Positions 1-9,030 of a DNA stretch of 64,000 nt are shown piece by piece. The position numbers and the translations under genes are program-made. The notes beneath the pieces are model-generated. The model did no database searches. It saw nothing but the letters and a program-made list of their open reading frames with translations, and had not been told where the DNA came from. The DNA comes from Herminiimonas sp. KBW02 (GTDB taxonomy: Bacteria; Pseudomonadota; Gammaproteobacteria; Burkholderiales; Burkholderiaceae_D). Position 1 is the stretch's first letter. Each line of letters starts with the position of its first letter. The stretch is taken from assembly GCF_003852535.1 (NCBI RefSeq), contig NZ_QAJP01000004.1, forward strand, positions 1 to 64,000, given 5' to 3'.

Positions 1-339
1 TTCTACCCACTCCTGGATGATTGAAATTACTTCAAGCAATCACGATCGATCAAGGCGAAATGAGAGAAAGATGTTTCGGCTAAAATCGTTATCGTGATTG
101 CAGTCTTAATCCTTCATCATCCCGTAGCGTTGTAGGCTTTCGCCACACTTACAAGGTAATAACTGAGTTGACGCTGTTTGTTAACCTCTTAAACGCAACA
201 CTGAGGTGCGCGAAGTTAATAGCCATGTTTTCCAGATTGCGACGTAGAAGAAAAAATGTGCTTTGCTATGGCTGGTAGGATGCAATTTCGTGTCAGGATT
301 CTATGGTTTCAAAACGGATGTACTGGAATTGGAGTCGAT
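1..339. other. Left-edge region without a recognised gene
   Basis: I see no convincing coding region, RNA gene or terminator here. A longer reading of the redoxin frame could begin at 256, but that extension has no ribosome binding site and no family similarity that I recognise. The sequence is AT-rich and probably holds the redoxin gene's promoter. Confidence 0.4.
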
Positions 340-846
340 ATGCCGATTGGAATAGTAGGAAGTACAGCTCCAGAATTAAAGGTTTCTTATTGGATTGATT
401 CCAATGGAAAGGAGCGTCATCCGTTGAAGCTTGCCGAACTTGGGCCCGATTTCAAAGTACTTTTCTTTTTTCAGAATTGGTGTCCCGGATGTCACACCGA
501 CGGATTCCCGCAGCTAAAACGTCTTATTGATCATCTCGAACACAGAGGAGTGGGATTTGCTGCAATTCAAACGGTATTTGAAGGAATGGACACAAATACC
601 AAAGACAAAATTCTTGTGAATCAGCGGCGACATCACTTAAAAATCCCTTTCGGTCATGATGCACCTTTGACCGCTAATCTTTACCCTGCAACTATAGAGG
701 ATTATCGAAGTCGGGGGACGCCTTGGTTTGTTCTCATAAATCCTAACAATGTCGTGATTTACAACGATTTTAGATTGAATTTTGAGAAAGCCCTGATGAT
801 CATCAAGTCGAGCTCTCCACTTGATGATGGCTCTCCTAGCTTATAG
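340..846 (+). CDS. Thioredoxin-fold redoxin (AhpC/TlpA-like)
   Basis: This 168-residue protein has a thioredoxin-like fold with the redox motif WCPGC, preceded by the hydrophobic strand VLFFFQN, as in TlpA, ResA and AhpC/TSA proteins. A cis-proline-type segment, GTPWFVLI, lies near the C-terminus. It probably reduces or oxidises thiols or peroxides. No signal peptide is apparent, so it is likely cytoplasmic. The start at 340 is chosen because GGAG lies 5 bases upstream and the protein then begins MPIGIVGSTAPEL, typical of the family; an upstream start at 256 is possible. Fold and motif are clear, but the substrate is unknown. Confidence 0.7.
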   Translation: MPIGIVGSTAPELKVSYWIDSNGKERHPLKLAELGPDFKVLFFFQNWCPGCHTDGFPQLKRLIDHLEHRGVGFAAIQTVFEGMDTNTKDKILVNQRRHHLKIPFGHDAPLTANLYPATIEDYRSRGTPWFVLINPNNVVIYNDFRLNFEKALMIIKSSSPLDDGSPSL

Positions 847-972
847 CGGAACGGAGTTCATAGGTTGAGCGGAATGGAAGAATTTTCTGTGGTTATTTCA
901 GACCGTAAAAAGGTGTCTCCTGAATAGAGTGATGGCAGTAACTGACGAGTAAGAAAATTTTGGAGAGTGATC

Positions 973-1419
973 ATGATTAACAAAAGTGCGTTACGAGAGT
1001 CAATGCTTGTACTGGAAAAAGAAAAATTAGCGTTTTCAGAAAAGGCATACTCAGAGTATCTCGGAAGTGCGAGGCGGAATAGCAGTGAACCGCAAGATCA
1101 CCATGATTTCTCCATAGAGTTCGCTGACTCAGAAGTAGCGCAAGCATTTGAAACTACCCTTCATAGCCATATAGATGCGATAAGTAAACTAAGAACTATC
1201 GATTTTTCTCCAAAAGTCGTGGTCGAAGAAGGCGCAATTATTTTTTTGCGAGATCGCTGGTTTGTTATTGCTGTTGCGACGACGCAATTTGATTGTGATG
1301 GAACACCGTTTATGGGCATATCAACCGATGCTCCATTGTTCAAAGCGATGGAAGGAAAAGCGCCTGACGACTGGTTCACATGGAATGGTAAGGAATTTAG
1401 AATCAGTGTGGTCGCCTGA
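973..1419 (+). CDS. GreA/GreB-like elongation factor domain protein
   Basis: This 148-residue protein has a helical, charged N-terminal half and a C-terminal part of the Gre type. The segment STDAPLFKAMEGKAPDD followed by FTWNGKEFRI matches the Gre C-terminal pattern (S-P-LG-AL-GK--GD followed by an I-containing strand). Family knowledge suggests binding to RNA polymerase near the secondary channel, possibly as a Gre-like transcript-cleavage factor or an antagonist of one. It is not a canonical greA: the N-terminal coiled coil is short and diverged. The start at 973 has GGAG 7 bases upstream; a GTG at 967 is less likely. Its stand-alone position gives no pathway clue. Confidence 0.6.
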   Translation: MINKSALRESMLVLEKEKLAFSEKAYSEYLGSARRNSSEPQDHHDFSIEFADSEVAQAFETTLHSHIDAISKLRTIDFSPKVVVEEGAIIFLRDRWFVIAVATTQFDCDGTPFMGISTDAPLFKAMEGKAPDDWFTWNGKEFRISVVA

Positions 1420-1610
1420 TATTGATGCACTGATGAGCTAGTAAACACGGGGCAATAATTATTTAATTGCGATGCCTATTTTGGCCGATCTGCTGCTTAA
1501 ATAGACGCATAACTCAGAAGGGGAAAATGTTATTAGGGGTAAAAGTACGGAATTTTTCTTAGATACGTTAAAGTAAGCTGGTTGTATCTCATATTTACCA
1601 TGGAGCGATG

Positions 1611-1790
1611 ATGCCTAAAACAGATGAAAATAGTGAGCCACAAAACGATGTGCCTATAAAAAGAAAATTATGGAAAGAAAATTCGGAACCAGCTCCGACG
1701 CACCACTGGACTATGGATGAAATAAAGGAAGATGAAAAGCTGCACGGATTGGTCGACGAAGACCACCCGTTTCCGTCCAAAAGTAACTAA
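1611..1790 (+). CDS. Small acidic hypothetical protein
   Basis: This 59-residue, highly charged and probably disordered protein is rich in Glu, Asp and Lys and has no membrane segment. GGAG at 1602-1605 supports a start at 1611; an adjacent ATG at 1608 is the alternative. I do not recognise a family. It stands alone between the Gre-like gene and argC, which runs the other way. Confidence 0.45.
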   Translation: MPKTDENSEPQNDVPIKRKLWKENSEPAPTHHWTMDEIKEDEKLHGLVDEDHPFPSKSN

Positions 1791-1975
1791 GAATTTCCTT
1801 TGATTTGATTTATGTCAATTAGGGCGGAGAAGAGGCTGCGGATGTGAATCAAATGCTTCTTGACGGTGATACCGAGATGTATGAAGAACAAGGTGAAATT
1901 GCTCGATGCTGACATCGACATTGTCTGGAATGGTCGGCAACTCTTAGCTGTGACTGGCCGACATCAACAAAGAAT

Positions 1976-2908
1976 TTACGATGATCGGAGCATTAAGCGG
2001 AGATTCTGAATCGCGGCACCTGAAGCGCCCTTTCCTAAATTATCGAAACACGCGATCAGCACTGCTTGTTCCGATGCAGTGTCACCAAACACAGAAATTT
2101 CCAGTGAATTAGTGTTATTGAACCTTTCCGGATTGATGTTCACCGAATCAGCTGCCGTGCCTTCAATCAATGGAGCGACACATACTGCGGTGGAACTCTC
2201 ATAGTGTTCCGAAAGTATTGCATGCAAATCGTAAGGAGTAGTAGCAACTCGCGATGCCCATAGCGGTAGTGGTATTTGTACCAGCATTCCTTGGCGAAAG
2301 GTGCCGACCGCGGGTATAAATAAAGGCGGGCGAGAAAGCCCGGAGTGTTGTTGCATTTCTCTCAAGTGTTTATGTTGAAAATTCAGACCGTAAGGACGAA
2401 ACGCCGGCCTCTTTTCTGAGGGATCTTCATAGGAAGCGATCATCGCTTTGCCGCCCCCGCTGTATCCGCTGATCGCATTGACCGTTATTGGCGTGTCCGG
2501 CGCAAGTAAGCCTTTTTGAATTAAAGGACTCAAAAGTGCAATCACACCTGTGGCATAGCAGCCAGGGTTCGACACCCGACGAGCTTGAGCGATACGACTT
2601 GCTTGTTCTGGGTGCATTTCCGGAAAACCATAAACCCACCCAGAAGCTACACGGTGAGCAGAACTGGCATCCAATACACGTACGTTATCGTTTTTGATCC
2701 AAGATACTGCATCTTTCGCTGCGTCGTCTGGCAGGCATAAGATCGCCACATCGACATCATTGAGAAGTTGTCGACGCACGTGTTCTTTTTTACGATCAAA
2801 CTCGTCGATTGAGATGATATCGATATCATCGTCGTTGGCAAGCAATTGGTGAATTTGGAGGCCGGTTGTTCCAGCCTGCCCATCTATGAATATCCTGGGT
2901 TTTTTCAT
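1976..2908 (-). CDS. argC: N-acetyl-gamma-glutamyl-phosphate reductase, short type
   Basis: ArgC reduces N-acetyl-gamma-glutamyl phosphate to the semialdehyde with NADPH in arginine biosynthesis. The N-terminus has the nucleotide-binding start IFIDGQAGTTG. The catalytic cysteine lies in RVSNPGCYATG, and the ISGYSGGGKA and HKH segments are typical of the family. At 310 residues it matches the shorter class of ArgC rather than the roughly 345-residue class. No other arg genes are adjacent, so it may be a second, accessory copy. The ATG at 2908 gives the natural N-terminus, although the upstream ribosome binding site is weak. Confidence 0.92.
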   Translation of the reverse strand: MKKPRIFIDGQAGTTGLQIHQLLANDDDIDIISIDEFDRKKEHVRRQLLNDVDVAILCLPDDAAKDAVSWIKNDNVRVLDASSAHRVASGWVYGFPEMHPEQASRIAQARRVSNPGCYATGVIALLSPLIQKGLLAPDTPITVNAISGYSGGGKAMIASYEDPSEKRPAFRPYGLNFQHKHLREMQQHSGLSRPPLFIPAVGTFRQGMLVQIPLPLWASRVATTPYDLHAILSEHYESSTAVCVAPLIEGTAADSVNINPERFNNTNSLEISVFGDTASEQAVLIACFDNLGKGASGAAIQNLRLMLRSS

Positions 2909-3244
2909 GACGACTCAGTTAATTTTCTATCGAGAAATCGTAAATATATAGTGTAATTTCGGAAGTCAGGTTCTCTACGGCGAAATGATTGGAAGAAAAT
3001 CAAACAGATATCATTTTAGCGAGTTCGATATAACGTGTCCTTGGAATTGAGACTGAGTTATCAAATCAAAGTTCTGGCTATGATTAAGACAGAAGCGATA
3101 AAGTCACACAAGCAAAATGCAGACATTGAAACATATTAGTATTGACTTATGATGCCCGATTTTGATTTGCCTAATGCTCTAGATTCGAACGGATAGGAAT
3201 AGCGATACGGCTCATGGTGAAAGCCTTCGTTAGGCAGTTATAAC
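2909..3244. other. Intergenic region between argC and the TauE/SafE gene
   Basis: This 336-base AT-rich gap contains no open frame with a plausible ribosome binding site and no clear hairpin followed by a T run. It should hold the argC promoter and the 3' end of the exporter transcript. Confidence 0.4.
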
Positions 3245-4003
3245 TTAAGAAAACGGACGTAGCGTAAGTTCAAGGCCCAAGATCACGAGGAAGAGAAGAA
3301 AGCAGTGACGGAATGTTTTCGGACTGATCTTTTGCCGAACAATCGCGCCTAACCACATTCCGATAAGAGCGGGAAAGACGGCCAATAACGACAGGCTGAG
3401 CTGATCAAGTCGGAACGCACCTTGGGTGAAGAGTCCTCCTGCGAGAGCAACCGTAGAGACGGTGAATGAAAGGCCGAGGGCCTGGACTAGTTCATCTTTC
3501 TGAAGTCCTAGGGCCTGCACATAAGGCACGGCCGGAAGAGTGAAGACGCCGGTGGCACCAGTTAACAATCCGGTAACAATGCCGATAAGAGGCGAGAGCC
3601 AGGATTCTAAACGTTTTGGAATCGAGAGCGTCGGTAAGAACAGGGCAGTGATGGCATAGGCGATCAGGGCAAGTCCTAGAGCACGCCCCGACAAGATGGG
3701 GTCAACGATTACCAATAGTCGCGCGCCCAAAAGTGTACCAATCACGATGCAGAGCATCATTGCCCACAGTCGGCGCAAGAGGCGAAATGTGTCACGCCCA
3801 GCCAACATTTGCCACACATTAGTCACGAACGACGGAATGATTAAGATTGCTGCTGCTGTCAGCGGTGACATAGTTGCCCCTAGGACCCCCATAGCGACCG
3901 TGGGTAATCCCATTCCACTCACGCCTTTAACGATACCGGCTCCTAGAAACGTGGCAAATAGTATGCAAATCAATTCAAGGTTCAAAGTATTCATGGTGTG
4001 CAT
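3245..4003 (-). CDS. TauE/SafE-family membrane exporter
   Basis: This polytopic membrane protein of about 252 residues belongs to the TauE/SafE (DUF81) family, whose members are proposed to export sulfite, sulfoacetate or other organosulfur anions. It begins with a hydrophobic helix and the GAGIVKGVSGMGLP signature, with about eight hydrophobic segments after it. It is divergent from a LysR gene, the usual arrangement for a regulator and its target transporter. The frame extends to a TTG at 4030; ATG codons at 4003 and 3994 are more likely starts, so the exact N-terminus is uncertain. The substrate cannot be told from sequence. Confidence 0.8.
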   Translation of the reverse strand: MHTMNTLNLELICILFATFLGAGIVKGVSGMGLPTVAMGVLGATMSPLTAAAILIIPSFVTNVWQMLAGRDTFRLLRRLWAMMLCIVIGTLLGARLLVIVDPILSGRALGLALIAYAITALFLPTLSIPKRLESWLSPLIGIVTGLLTGATGVFTLPAVPYVQALGLQKDELVQALGLSFTVSTVALAGGLFTQGAFRLDQLSLSLLAVFPALIGMWLGAIVRQKISPKTFRHCFLLFLVILGLELTLRPFS

Positions 4004-4049
4004 TACATATCCAGTCAGAAGCTGGCACAATGCGGTTTTTCCGATGCCG

Positions 4050-4091
4050 CCTTCGGATTTGCCGAAGGGAAGTTGTTTTTTTTGGGGGGGG
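4050..4091 (+). promoter_or_regulatory. Terminator-like hairpin with T8G8 tract before the LysR gene
   Basis: CCTTCGG (4050-4056) and CCGAAGG (4062-4068) form a 7-bp stem with a 5-base loop. It is followed by T8 at 4076-4083 and G8 at 4084-4091, ending one base before the ATG of the LysR gene. The hairpin plus T run resembles a transcription terminator, and the G tract occupies the ribosome-binding position. Attenuation or slippage-based variation is inference only. Confidence 0.45.
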
Positions 4092-4092
4092 T

Positions 4093-4980
4093 ATGAGATT
4101 CGATCTCACGGATCTACGCTTGTTCATTTGTGTCGTTGATGCAGGCAGCATTACGGCTGGGGCCAGACAAGCTAATCTCGCATTGGCTTCAGTCAGCGAG
4201 CGTATTAGTAATATTGAATCGGATGCCGGTGTCGCTCTACTTGTAAGAAGTCGAACGGGTGTGATAACCACCGAGGCGGGAGAAGCCCTGGCGCATCATG
4301 CGCGTCTCATACTCAAGCAACATGGCCTCTTACAAGGAGAGTTACGTGATTTCGGTGCCGGCGCGCGTGGTACGTTGCTGTTGTATGCGAACACTGCAGC
4401 GTTGACAGATTTTTTGCCGAAGAGGCTAGCACCCTGGCTGGCGCAACGTCCCCGCTTAAACATCGATTTGAAGGAACGGACGAGTACGGAAATTGTGAAG
4501 ATGATCAGTTCAGGATTGGTAGAGGCGGGTGTGATATCGGATGCGATAGACTCCACAGGTCTCATAATTCAACCGGTCGCCAGCGATCATCTCGTCCTGA
4601 TTGTTCCTCTAATGCATCGTCTCGCAGGATTGAAGGCGACCCACTTTGCCGACGTCACAGGTGAACAATTCATTGGCCTAGAGGTTGGGAGTGCGCTTCA
4701 GAACCATATCGACGAACACGCGACCGAATTAGGGAAAACCCTAGCTTTCCGTATTCGTATGAAGAACTTCGAGGATGTATGTCAGATGGTATCGCAAGGA
4801 GTGGGGGTGGCGATTGTTCCGTATGGAGCCGCAAGGCGTTTTAGAAGTCGATATCCACTCAAAACTCTCAGGATTAGCGATGATTGGGCTCGCAGGCAAC
4901 TCTGTCTGTGTTTTCAGCAATGGCACAAGTTATCTTCACCAATGCAAAGCCTACTGACGCATCTCGGCGGCGGAGCGTAG
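4093..4980 (+). CDS. LysR-family transcriptional regulator
   Basis: This 295-residue LTTR has the N-terminal winged helix-turn-helix (DLRLFICVVDAGSITAGA, then ASVSERISNIE) and a C-terminal substrate-binding domain with FEDVCQMVSQGVGVAIVP. It probably controls the divergent TauE/SafE exporter gene in response to a small ligand. The ATG at 4093 is chosen because it gives the canonical MRFDLTDLRLF start; upstream codons only add non-homologous residues. The translation start sits directly after an eight-base G tract, which is unusual. The ligand is unknown. Confidence 0.88.
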   Translation: MRFDLTDLRLFICVVDAGSITAGARQANLALASVSERISNIESDAGVALLVRSRTGVITTEAGEALAHHARLILKQHGLLQGELRDFGAGARGTLLLYANTAALTDFLPKRLAPWLAQRPRLNIDLKERTSTEIVKMISSGLVEAGVISDAIDSTGLIIQPVASDHLVLIVPLMHRLAGLKATHFADVTGEQFIGLEVGSALQNHIDEHATELGKTLAFRIRMKNFEDVCQMVSQGVGVAIVPYGAARRFRSRYPLKTLRISDDWARRQLCLCFQQWHKLSSPMQSLLTHLGGGA

Positions 4981-5143
4981 ATAATTGGCAGTCTCAGCTG
5001 ATTATTGGAGAAGAAAAAATTGGTATGTCATTTTCCAAGTCAACAAATTCTTGTGCGTTAAAGTCGAGAACCGTTGCGTTGGAAATCATATTAGGCGCTA
5101 ATGAACGCATCATTTTCGTAACAGTGTTAGCGTGACATAAAAA

Positions 5144-6532
5144 TTAAACGCGTTCAGAATTTTGGATGCGATAGCTCGGTTTATACATGGTCACGAGTTC
5201 TTCCGCAGCAGTGGGATGAACAGCCATAGTACGATCGAAATCCTCTTTCGTGACGCCTGCCTTTAGAGCAACACCAAGTAGTTGGACCATCTCGCCAGCG
5301 TCATGTCCAAGTATATGCGCACCCAGAACTTTTCGACTTACCGCATCAACTATGAGTTTCATGATCGTTTTTTCCACACGACCGGAAAGCGTCGCCTTCA
5401 TCGGACGAAATTCGGCACGATAGACCTCTAGTTCGGGATAGCGTTTTGTAGCCTCTTCTTCAGATAGCCCCACTGTTCCAATTTCCGGCTGCGAGAATAC
5501 GGCAGTGGCGATCACGTCGTGATCAGGAGCAGTTGGATTGTTTCTATACTCGGTTTCGATGAAACACATGGCTTCATGGATCGCAACCGGTGTAAGTTGT
5601 ACTCGATCAGTGACATCTCCTAGTGCGTAAATATTGGTGACGTTGGTGCGAGAATACTTGTCCACAATGATTGCGCCGCGCTCATTAATCTTGACGCCGG
5701 CAGCCTGCAGGCCGAGTTCTTGAGTGTTTGGGTTGCGACCAAGTGCCAGCATGACGGAATCTACGGCTATCGATTTTCCGTCCATTGTTTTTGCCATGAG
5801 ACCCCCTTCAGGAGTTTTCGTAACGTTCTCTATAACGTCGGATAGTACAATGTGGATACCTTTTTCAGTCATTGCTTTGTGCAGACCATGACGAAGGTCT
5901 CGGTCGAAACGTGACAGAATTTCTTTTCCACGATAGATTAGTGTTACATGTACACCAAGGCCATGGAAGATATTGGCAAATTCGACGGCGATATAGCCGC
6001 CACCGGCAATCAGGATTGATCGAGGCAACTCTGGAAGGTCGAAAGCTTCATTGGACGAAATACAGAGTTCATGGCCAGGTAGAGAGGTATGTGGGTTTGG
6101 TGTGCCGCCGGTGGCGACGATGATCTTTTCTGCAGTTACCGTCTCTCCAGTTCTTAAAAAACGAATAGTGTGGGCATTGATCAACTCTGCGCGACTTTCA
6201 ATGATCTCAACACCATTGTTCTCAAGGCCATGACGATAAAGACCTTCGAGTCGGGTAATTTCTTTATCTTTGCCAGCGATTAGCTTCCTCCAATTGAACG
6301 TATTTTTACCGACTTCCCATCCGTAACCTATAGCATCCTCGAAATGCTCATGAAATTGAGAAGCATAGACGAAGAGTTTCTTAGGTACGCAGCCTCGGAT
6401 GACGCAGGTTCCCCCGAGCCTATGTTCTTCGGCAATTGCAACTCGCTTGCCGAGTGACGCAGCGAGTCGGGCCGCCCGCACTCCACCCGATCCACCGCCA
6501 ATTACAAATAAATCATAGTCAAAGGTAGTCAT
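5144..6532 (-). CDS. gor: Glutathione-disulfide reductase
   Basis: Gor reduces oxidised glutathione with NADPH, using FAD and a redox-active disulfide. The 462-residue protein shows the FAD-binding start DLFVIGGGSGGVRAAR, the active disulfide in GGTCVIRGCVPKK, an NAD(P)-binding GGGYIAVEFA segment, the second FAD motif YALGDVT and the C-terminal His-Glu pair in AVHPTAAEE. Length and all catalytic motifs are normal. GGGAAG lies upstream of the ATG at 6532. It is next to genes for glutathione S-transferase and peroxidase-like proteins, which fits thiol stress protection. Trypanothione reductase-like variants are unlikely in this context. Confidence 0.95.
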   Translation of the reverse strand: MTTFDYDLFVIGGGSGGVRAARLAASLGKRVAIAEEHRLGGTCVIRGCVPKKLFVYASQFHEHFEDAIGYGWEVGKNTFNWRKLIAGKDKEITRLEGLYRHGLENNGVEIIESRAELINAHTIRFLRTGETVTAEKIIVATGGTPNPHTSLPGHELCISSNEAFDLPELPRSILIAGGGYIAVEFANIFHGLGVHVTLIYRGKEILSRFDRDLRHGLHKAMTEKGIHIVLSDVIENVTKTPEGGLMAKTMDGKSIAVDSVMLALGRNPNTQELGLQAAGVKINERGAIIVDKYSRTNVTNIYALGDVTDRVQLTPVAIHEAMCFIETEYRNNPTAPDHDVIATAVFSQPEIGTVGLSEEEATKRYPELEVYRAEFRPMKATLSGRVEKTIMKLIVDAVSRKVLGAHILGHDAGEMVQLLGVALKAGVTKEDFDRTMAVHPTAAEELVTMYKPSYRIQNSERV

Positions 6533-6622
6533 GTAATCTTCCCGGAAATTAAACTTTTAACGAATGAGTAACTTATTAGACACTAAGGTCGAAAATTAAA
6601 GTACTGACCGCACATTAGCGTG

Positions 6623-7072
6623 TCAGGTAAATAGTTTTTGATAGTGGATGAACCCTGAACGATTAGCGATGCGGTCGTATAGTTGTCTGGCGTTATGATT
6701 GTATTCGTGTGTCAGCCAATACACACGAGATACTCCGCGGCTTTTCGCGTTTGCATAGACATGTTCGATCAAAGCGCGGCCGACGCCATTGCCACGCCCA
6801 TCGGCTGCAACGAAAAGATCTTGAAGATAGCAGTCATCACTCGTTGCCCAAGTCGAGCGATGATAAATAAAATGCACTAGTCCCACCGCTTGTCCATCCA
6901 CCATGGCCAACGCCGCATGTATCGGTTCGAGCGGATCTAAGAAACGAATCCAAGTCTTGTGTGTCACAGAATCAGGGATATCCACTTCATAAAATCGCTG
7001 ATAGCTTTTCCACAGAGGAAGCCAAATTTCAAAATCGTCGTTTTTAATGTCCTTGATTTCGACTGGTTGCAT
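6623..7072 (-). CDS. GNAT-family N-acetyltransferase
   Basis: This 149-residue protein has a GNAT fold: the acetyl-CoA pyrophosphate loop appears as DGRGNGVGRALI near residue 95, preceded by the strand LQDLFVAAD. The WLTHEYNHNARQLYDR segment is typical of GCN5-type enzymes acting on small amines or protein N-termini. AGGA lies 7 bases before the ATG at 7072. The substrate is unknown. It follows gor on the same strand but is separated by about 90 bases, so cotranscription is uncertain. Confidence 0.85.
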   Translation of the reverse strand: MQPVEIKDIKNDDFEIWLPLWKSYQRFYEVDIPDSVTHKTWIRFLDPLEPIHAALAMVDGQAVGLVHFIYHRSTWATSDDCYLQDLFVAADGRGNGVGRALIEHVYANAKSRGVSRVYWLTHEYNHNARQLYDRIANRSGFIHYQKLFT

Positions 7073-7161
7073 GGAATGTTCCTAAAATTTAGGTGTTCGC
7101 TGCGGTATGGAGCGGGTACGTGGACGTTATGAGTCGGTTGTTGTTCTTCGTGCACCGGCGT

Positions 7162-7638
7162 CTATGGACCGACGAACTTCACACCGTACTTGTGATAGTA
7201 GGTGTTCTTGATTTCTTCCTGACTTCGATGAGGATCAGCAAAAACATGCGCTGGCGACAACAACGGGGTGATCAAGGTTGTCTCTATTCTGACAACATGA
7301 TCGACAGGATATTCTGGGCCGTTCGTCGCCCGAACCCAATCGGCAATCATTGAAAATTCGTTGTGATTTGACGGCAGTACCGATGCTCGACCTTTGAATC
7401 GATAGCCTCGTCTCTGGAAAATATCAACTACATTAATTTCGACGGCGGGATTACGCTTCAAATTCTCTATCGTGCGAGGTGAAGCGATATCGGCGAAGTA
7501 GAGAGCACCATCTCTGACTGTCAAAGATGCTTTCGGTGAAAGATTGGGTGTTCCATCTTCGTTGACTGTCGCGACAAATGACAGCATCGCCTGTTTGATG
7601 ATTATCTCAACGTCGGCATTAATTTCAATCATAGACAT
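7162..7638 (-). CDS. Pyridoxamine 5'-phosphate oxidase-like flavoprotein
   Basis: This 158-residue split-barrel flavin-binding protein resembles the PNPOx-like family. Its N-terminus reads LSFVATVNEDGTPNLSPKAS, followed by LYFADIASPRTIENLKRNP, the typical FMN-binding strand and helix. Proteins of this type bind FMN, F420 or haem, and their roles are usually unproven. The ATG at 7638 has AGGAAATG upstream and overlaps the stop of the azoreductase gene by about 10 bases, so the two are probably translated together. A role in redox or electrophile detoxification is inferred from the cluster. Confidence 0.82.
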   Translation of the reverse strand: MSMIEINADVEIIIKQAMLSFVATVNEDGTPNLSPKASLTVRDGALYFADIASPRTIENLKRNPAVEINVVDIFQRRGYRFKGRASVLPSNHNEFSMIADWVRATNGPEYPVDHVVRIETTLITPLLSPAHVFADPHRSQEEIKNTYYHKYGVKFVGP

Positions 7639-8252
7639 GGGACATTTCCTATGACTGTTAGGTCGATTTTTGCGAGTGCTTTTTCTCTCGCTAGTTTGGC
7701 TTGTTCTTGGTCGAGAAAGGCAGTGGCTTGCACGGAGAGAAATTGTAGAGATTTAAGTCCAATGCAGTCCAGCACTGCCGACAGATACGGAGTTAGAAAA
7801 TCAGGCTGGTTAGCTCGATCGCCCGTAAAGACGCCGCCGGAAGCAATTCCGACAAAAACTGGGCGATTCCGGAGCATTCCCACCTTCCCCGTTGGAGTGG
7901 ACTTGAATGTTCGGCCGGCGCGAAGAATTTGATCAATCCAAGCCTTGAGGACCGACGGAACGGTTAAATTGTTCATTGGTGTTCCAATGACAATCACATC
8001 CGCTGTTTCAACTTCTTGAATAAGAGTTTCGGACAGATCCAGTGAGCCTTTCAGCGGAGCCGCCAAAGTGCCTGGTGACGATAGGGTAGTTGCATAATCG
8101 GATGACGCGTGGGGTAGAGGGGTTGAGGCAAAGTCTCGACGGCTGATACGCGCGTTAGGAACGATCTCAAGAAGTTTTTTGACGATTGCTGCCGAAAGTT
8201 GGCGACTGTGTGATTCTGGGCGCGGGCTGCAATCTATGTGGAGGATGTTCAT
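7629..8252 (-). CDS. azoR: FMN-dependent NADH-azoreductase
   Basis: This 207-residue flavodoxin-fold enzyme matches AzoR. It begins ILHIDCSPRPESHSRQLS, the FMN phosphate-binding loop, and carries GTPMNNLTVPSVLKAWIDQ and IASGGVF, both typical of the family. AzoR reduces quinones and azo compounds with two electrons and so limits thiol-specific stress. It lies in the same-strand cluster with GST and AhpD-like genes. GGGA upstream of the ATG at 8252 supports the start. The symbol is assigned by family; the physiological substrate is more likely a quinone than an azo dye. Confidence 0.85.
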   Translation of the reverse strand: MNILHIDCSPRPESHSRQLSAAIVKKLLEIVPNARISRRDFASTPLPHASSDYATTLSSPGTLAAPLKGSLDLSETLIQEVETADVIVIGTPMNNLTVPSVLKAWIDQILRAGRTFKSTPTGKVGMLRNRPVFVGIASGGVFTGDRANQPDFLTPYLSAVLDCIGLKSLQFLSVQATAFLDQEQAKLAREKALAKIDLTVIGNVPCL

Positions 8253-8310
8253 GCGAACGATCCCAACTGCTTTACAGAGTTGATCAGGACTATATTCATA
8301 ATTGCTCTCC

Positions 8311-9006
8311 TTAGTTAGTCGCCGTTACTTCGAGTCCGCGTTGCACTGCCGGGCGTGCTAGGCCACGGGTAAACCATGCTTGTACATGATGAAAACGGTC
8401 GAACTCGACGAGTTCGCGCGCTTCGTAAAAGCCGATAAGGTTGCGTACCCAGCCGAGCAATGAAATATCGGCGATGCTGTAAGTTCCCATCACCCAGTCG
8501 CGGTCTGCGAGTCGATTGTCAAGGACACTGAGTAGCCGTGCTGATTCGTTTACGTAACGGTCGCGCGGACGTTTGTCCTCATAAGCTTTGCCGGCGAACT
8601 TATTGAAGAACCCGACCTGGCCGAACATTGGTCCAACTCCGCCCATTTGCCACATCACCCACTGAATCGTTTCGTAGCGGGTGTTTGGGTCACTCGAAAT
8701 TAATTGTCCGGTCTTGTCTGCAAGGTATAAGAGAATAGCTCCCGATTCAAACAGCGCGAGTGGTTTACCGCTTGGCCCCTCAGGGTCGTAGATTGCGGGA
8801 ATCTTACCGTTGGGGTTGAGTGAGAGAAAGGCCGGGTCGTGACTTTCGTTTGCTGCGATGTCGATTCGGTGCGGTTCATAGGCGAGGCCTGTTTCTTCGA
8901 GCATAATTCCGACTTTCACCCCATTTGGTGTCGGCAAGGAAAAGAGTTGAAGCCGATCGGGATATTGTGCTGGCCATCGTTTAAAAATTGGATGATCGAG
9001 TATCAT
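8311..9006 (-). CDS. Glutathione S-transferase (YfcG/YghU-like)
   Basis: This 231-residue GST has an N-terminal thioredoxin-like domain with FSLPTPNGVKVGIMLEE, the NPNGKIPAI cis-proline loop and the glutathione-contacting ESGAILLYLAD. The helical C-terminal domain contains YSIADISLLGW, the conserved capping region. The features point to the nu-class-like group, which has disulfide reductase activity. A strong AGGAGAG ribosome binding site precedes the ATG at 9006. Its place in a cluster with azoreductase, AhpD-like proteins and, further on, gor supports a role in electrophile or peroxide defence. Confidence 0.9.
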   Translation of the reverse strand: MILDHPIFKRWPAQYPDRLQLFSLPTPNGVKVGIMLEETGLAYEPHRIDIAANESHDPAFLSLNPNGKIPAIYDPEGPSGKPLALFESGAILLYLADKTGQLISSDPNTRYETIQWVMWQMGGVGPMFGQVGFFNKFAGKAYEDKRPRDRYVNESARLLSVLDNRLADRDWVMGTYSIADISLLGWVRNLIGFYEARELVEFDRFHHVQAWFTRGLARPAVQRGLEVTATN

Positions 9007-9030
9007 TTTCTCTCCTAAATTTGTCAGCGT

